From: Streptomyces sp. f51
Lineage (GTDB): Bacteria; Actinomycetota; Actinomycetes; Streptomycetales; Streptomycetaceae
NCBI RefSeq assembly: GCF_037940415.1
Contig: NZ_CP149798.1
Coordinates: forward strand, 4,683,001-4,747,000
Length of the DNA: 64,000 nucleotides
Reading direction: 5' to 3'
In this document: positions 61,587 to 64,000 of the stretch, in pieces
Layout of the letters: each line of letters starts with the position of its first letter
Numbering within the stretch: position 1 is the stretch's first letter
Program-made: the position numbers and the translations under genes
Notes under the pieces: generated by a model
The model's input: only the letters and a program-made list of their open reading frames with translations
Database searches by the model: none
Told to the model about the DNA's origin: nothing

Positions 61587-62912
61587 GTGGTGACCAGCAC
61601 AAAGCGCCGCACGCCAGACCGGCGCACCTATGTTCTCGACACCAGCGTCCTGCTGGCCGACCCGAATGCCCTGAGCCGCTTCGACGAGCACGAAGTCGTG
61701 CTTCCGATCGTCGTGGTCACGGAGCTCGAGGCCAAGCGGCACCATCCCGAACTCGGTTACTTCGCCCGGCAGGCGCTGCGCCTGCTCGACGAGTTCCGGG
61801 TCCGGCACGGCCGCCTCGACTCCCCGATCCCGGTCGGGGACCTCGGCGGGACGGTACGCGTCGAGCTCAATCACTCGGACCCCAGCGTCCTGCCCAGCGG
61901 GTACCGCCTGGGGGACAACGACTCCCGCATCCTCGCGGTCGCCCGCAACCTCCAGGCCGAGGGGTACGACGTCACCGTCGTCTCGAAGGACCTGCCGCTC
62001 AGGATCAAGGCGTCCTCCGTGGGTCTCCTCGCCGAGGAGTACCGCGCGGAGCTCGCCATCACGGGCTCCTCCGGCTGGACCGGGATGTCCGAACTGAACC
62101 TGGCCGGTGAACAGGTGGACGTCCTCTTCGAGGAGGGGCGTGTCCATGTCCCCGAAGCGGCCGACCTGCCCGTGCACACGGGGCTGACGATCCAGTCGGA
62201 GCGCGGCAAGGCCCTCGGCCGTGTCACCGCCGACGGCGACGTCCGGCTCGTGCGCGGCGACCGTGAGGCGTTCGGGCTCAAGGGCCGCAGCGCGGAGCAG
62301 CGCATCGCGCTGGATCTGCTGCTCGACCCGGACATCGGGATCGTGTCGATGGGCGGCCGGGCCGGCACCGGCAAGTCCGCGCTCGCGCTGTGCGCGGGCC
62401 TGGAAGCCGTCCTGGAACGCCGTCAGCACCAGAAGGTGATGGTCTTCCGGCCGCTGTACGCGGTGGGCGGGCAGGAGCTCGGCTATCTGCCCGGCTCCGA
62501 GTCCGAGAAGATGAGCCCCTGGGCCCAGGCGGTCTTCGACACGCTCTCGGCGGTCACCAGCCGCGATGTCATCGAGGAGGTCACCGCGCGCGGCATGCTG
62601 GAGGTCCTGCCGCTCACGCACATCCGCGGCCGCTCCCTCCACGACGCGTTCGTGATCGTGGACGAGGCCCAGTCCCTGGAACGGAACGTCCTGTTGACCG
62701 TTCTGTCCCGTATCGGGGCCAATTCACGGGTCGTTCTGACCCATGACGTGGCACAAAGGGACAATCTGCGCGTCGGGCGATACGACGGAGTGGTCGCCGT
62801 CGTAGAGAAGTTGAAGGGCCATCCGCTCTTCGCGCACGTCACGCTGAATCGTTCCGAGAGGTCCCAGATCGCGGCACTCGTGACCGAAATGCTGGAGGAC
62901 GGGCAGATCTGA
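61587..62912 (+). CDS. PIN-PhoH fusion ATPase
   Basis: A 441-residue cytosolic protein. Residues about 14-145 form a PIN nuclease domain, with Asp in YVLDTSVLL and in LGDNDSRIL. Residues about 235-440 are a PhoH-like RNA helicase/ATPase domain with Walker A GRAGTGKSAL and Walker B FVIVDEAQSL. This PIN-PhoH order is the PhoH2-type unwinding ribonuclease seen in actinobacteria. The start is a GTG at 61587 (a second GTG follows directly). A hairpin terminator lies 49 bases after the stop. Confidence 0.92.
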   Translation: MVTSTKRRTPDRRTYVLDTSVLLADPNALSRFDEHEVVLPIVVVTELEAKRHHPELGYFARQALRLLDEFRVRHGRLDSPIPVGDLGGTVRVELNHSDPSVLPSGYRLGDNDSRILAVARNLQAEGYDVTVVSKDLPLRIKASSVGLLAEEYRAELAITGSSGWTGMSELNLAGEQVDVLFEEGRVHVPEAADLPVHTGLTIQSERGKALGRVTADGDVRLVRGDREAFGLKGRSAEQRIALDLLLDPDIGIVSMGGRAGTGKSALALCAGLEAVLERRQHQKVMVFRPLYAVGGQELGYLPGSESEKMSPWAQAVFDTLSAVTSRDVIEEVTARGMLEVLPLTHIRGRSLHDAFVIVDEAQSLERNVLLTVLSRIGANSRVVLTHDVAQRDNLRVGRYDGVVAVVEKLKGHPLFAHVTLNRSERSQIAALVTEMLEDGQI

Positions 62913-63339
62913 CCCCGGCTGTACCACCTGGTCAAAGGGTGGTGCATACACGCTGGTTGGCGCCGTCCGGCAAAGGCGAAGAGCCTAGCCGGGCGGCGTC
63001 TTGCTGCGCCGGTGTTTCCAGGAAACAGCTGAGGCAAACGGGGTGTGAGCTTTCACACGCGACACGGAATTGCGATGCGGAGCCGGGTTACGGCTAGAGT
63101 CTCACTCCTGTCAGGCCCCGCATACGACACAGCTGTATCCCCAGCGGTACGGCAACACCGGAACCTCAGAACTCCATAGAGCCGTCGTATGCCGCCCGCG
63201 CACCACGCGGCGCTCCCTCAGCGGGAGTTGCCCACCGGGCCCGTGTCTCCCCGTGACCCCGCAGTTGGGAGGCCAGCGCCGAGGGGCACGATTGCGTCCG
63301 CGAGGGTCACCTAAACGGGCGATGCTGGAAGGAAACCGT
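62913..63339 (+). promoter_or_regulatory. Long leader and promoter region of the SLT-like gene
   Basis: After the PhoH terminator, TTGCGA (63070-63075) and TAGAGT (63095-63100), 19 bases apart, may form a promoter. Transcription from there leaves a GC-rich leader of about 230 bases, in which several hairpins are possible (for example CTCCCTCAGCGGGAG at 63213-63227). No known riboswitch consensus was recognised. No gene is apparent. Confidence 0.45.
62961..63003 (+). terminator. Terminator of the PIN-PhoH gene
   Basis: CGCCGTCCGGC (62961-62971) pairs with GCCGGGCGGCG (62988-62998), one G-U pair, around a 16-base loop and is followed by TCTTG. A smaller stem (62923-62928 with 62938-62943) precedes it. 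Confidence 0.65.
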
Positions 63340-64000
63340 GTGAGCCGGATTTCGGTCCGGGGATTCGCAGTGGCTTCGGCCACCGCGGTCACCGCTGTCG
63401 GAAGCGTGGTCGGAGTTGCCTCGGGCAGCGTCGCCCAGCCCTCGAACGATGCCGAGGCGACGGCGAGCGACTCGACTCTCCTCGCTGACATACCTGCGGG
63501 CCAGCAGGCCCAGGTGCAGACCGCGTCCCTGACGCAGCAGGCCGACGCCCAGGCCATCGCCGCCGACGCGAGCGCCAAGAAGGACGCGGAGGCAGCCGCA
63601 CGCAAGCAGGCCGCCGACGACGCCGTCGCCAAGCAGAAGGCTGCTGAGGCGAAGGCGGAGAAGGAGGCCAAGGCGCGCAAGGCGGCCTCGGAAGCGGCGA
63701 GCCGCTCCGCGACGCGTGACGCCTCCAGCTTCTCCGTCCAGGCCTCGTACACCGTCGCCCAGATCCAGGCGATGGCGGCCCAGATGGTGCCGAGCGGTCA
63801 GTTCCAGTGCTTCAGCAACATCGTGAACCACGAGTCGAGCTGGAACTACCGGGCTGTCAACGCATCCTCGGGTGCCTACGGTCTCTTCCAGGCTCTGCCC
63901 GGTTCCAAGATGTCGTCCGTCGGCTCCGACTGGCAGACGAACCCGGCCACGCAGATCAAGTGGGGCCTCAACTACATGAACAGCCGCTACGGCAGTCCCT
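63340..64000 (+). CDS. Secreted SLT/lysozyme-like protein with coiled-coil spacer (cut by window end)
   Basis: At least 220 codons with no stop before the window ends. The GTG at 63340 follows AAGGA at good spacing; an in-frame ATG at 63322 is an alternative. A signal peptide (about 1-35, VASATAVTAVGSVVGVASG) leads to an Ala/Lys/Glu-rich coiled-coil segment (about 60-115) and then a transglycosylase-like domain with the catalytic-type Glu in NHESSWNY and SGAYGLFQALPGSKM. It likely cleaves peptidoglycan. The C-terminal half is outside the window. Confidence 0.85.
   Translation, partial: MSRISVRGFAVASATAVTAVGSVVGVASGSVAQPSNDAEATASDSTLLADIPAGQQAQVQTASLTQQADAQAIAADASAKKDAEAAARKQAADDAVAKQKAAEAKAEKEAKARKAASEAASRSATRDASSFSVQASYTVAQIQAMAAQMVPSGQFQCFSNIVNHESSWNYRAVNASSGAYGLFQALPGSKMSSVGSDWQTNPATQIKWGLNYMNSRYGSP

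Noticed and set aside
62913..63339. c-di-AMP (ydaO-type) riboswitch
   Set aside because: I looked for the conserved purine-rich blocks of the class and could not line them up, so the region is reported only as a structured leader.

Overview
The window is about 70% G+C with strong third-position GC bias. It encodes a mycothiol-conjugate amidase, a GTP-type PEP carboxykinase, a DasR-type operator in front of a chitinase, and several PQQ-independent secreted hydrolases. Together these point to a Streptomyces chromosome, most likely the conserved core rather than a mobile island. No transposase, integrase, prophage gene, CRISPR array, tRNA or rRNA was seen.

Layout. 1-7150: a DUF4307 protein, mca with a sigmaR-type promoter, a large NB-ARC/TPR protein and a thioredoxin-like DUF255 protein. 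7326-13895: a tightly coupled four-gene operon of three glycosyltransferases and a secreted galactose-oxidase-like copper radical enzyme, probably building and oxidising a surface glycan. 13935-19995: Mut7-C protein, a TetR/MFS efflux pair, a hemolysin III family protein and PEP carboxykinase. 20097-30129: two convergent operons that look like one Ter/TelA-type phospho-signalling system. One holds a Ser/Thr kinase, a YbjN-like protein, a membrane protein, a VWA protein, a PP2C phosphatase and a degenerate tail-anchored kinase. The other holds a solute-binding-like protein, TelA, a solute-binding/VWA fusion lipoprotein and a membrane protein. 30362-34093: a small helical protein behind a hairpin that covers its ribosome binding site, an AlaA-like aminotransferase, a His-Gly-tailed membrane protein and a trypsin-like protease. 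34114-41153: a divergent locus that probably uses N-acyl-D-amino acids or D-serine (D-aminoacylase, D-serine-dehydratase-like deaminase, PfkB kinase, IclR regulator, RidA, GntP permease) around an IclR-type palindrome. 41218-45457: an acidic protein, an M14 carboxypeptidase and a GH18 chitinase with a dre operator. 45727-57463: a tad (tight adherence/Flp pilus-like) locus with cpaB, a tadZ-tadE fusion, tadE, cpaF, tadB, tadC, its own histidine kinase/response regulator pair, flp, a TadG-like gene that seems to start at CTG, a lipoprotein and an OmpA-domain protein. 57549-64000: RibD-C reductase, DUF192 protein, a likely 6C small RNA, aldo/keto reductase, a cis-prenyltransferase, a PIN-PhoH ATPase and the start of a secreted SLT-type lysozyme-like protein cut by the window end.

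The strongest candidates for a new system are the kinase/phosphatase/VWA plus TelA/solute-binding pair of operons, the glycosyltransferase plus copper-radical-oxidase operon, and the Gram-positive tad locus with its fused TadZ-TadE and nearby 6C RNA. All functional statements are read from motifs by eye; no database search was possible.
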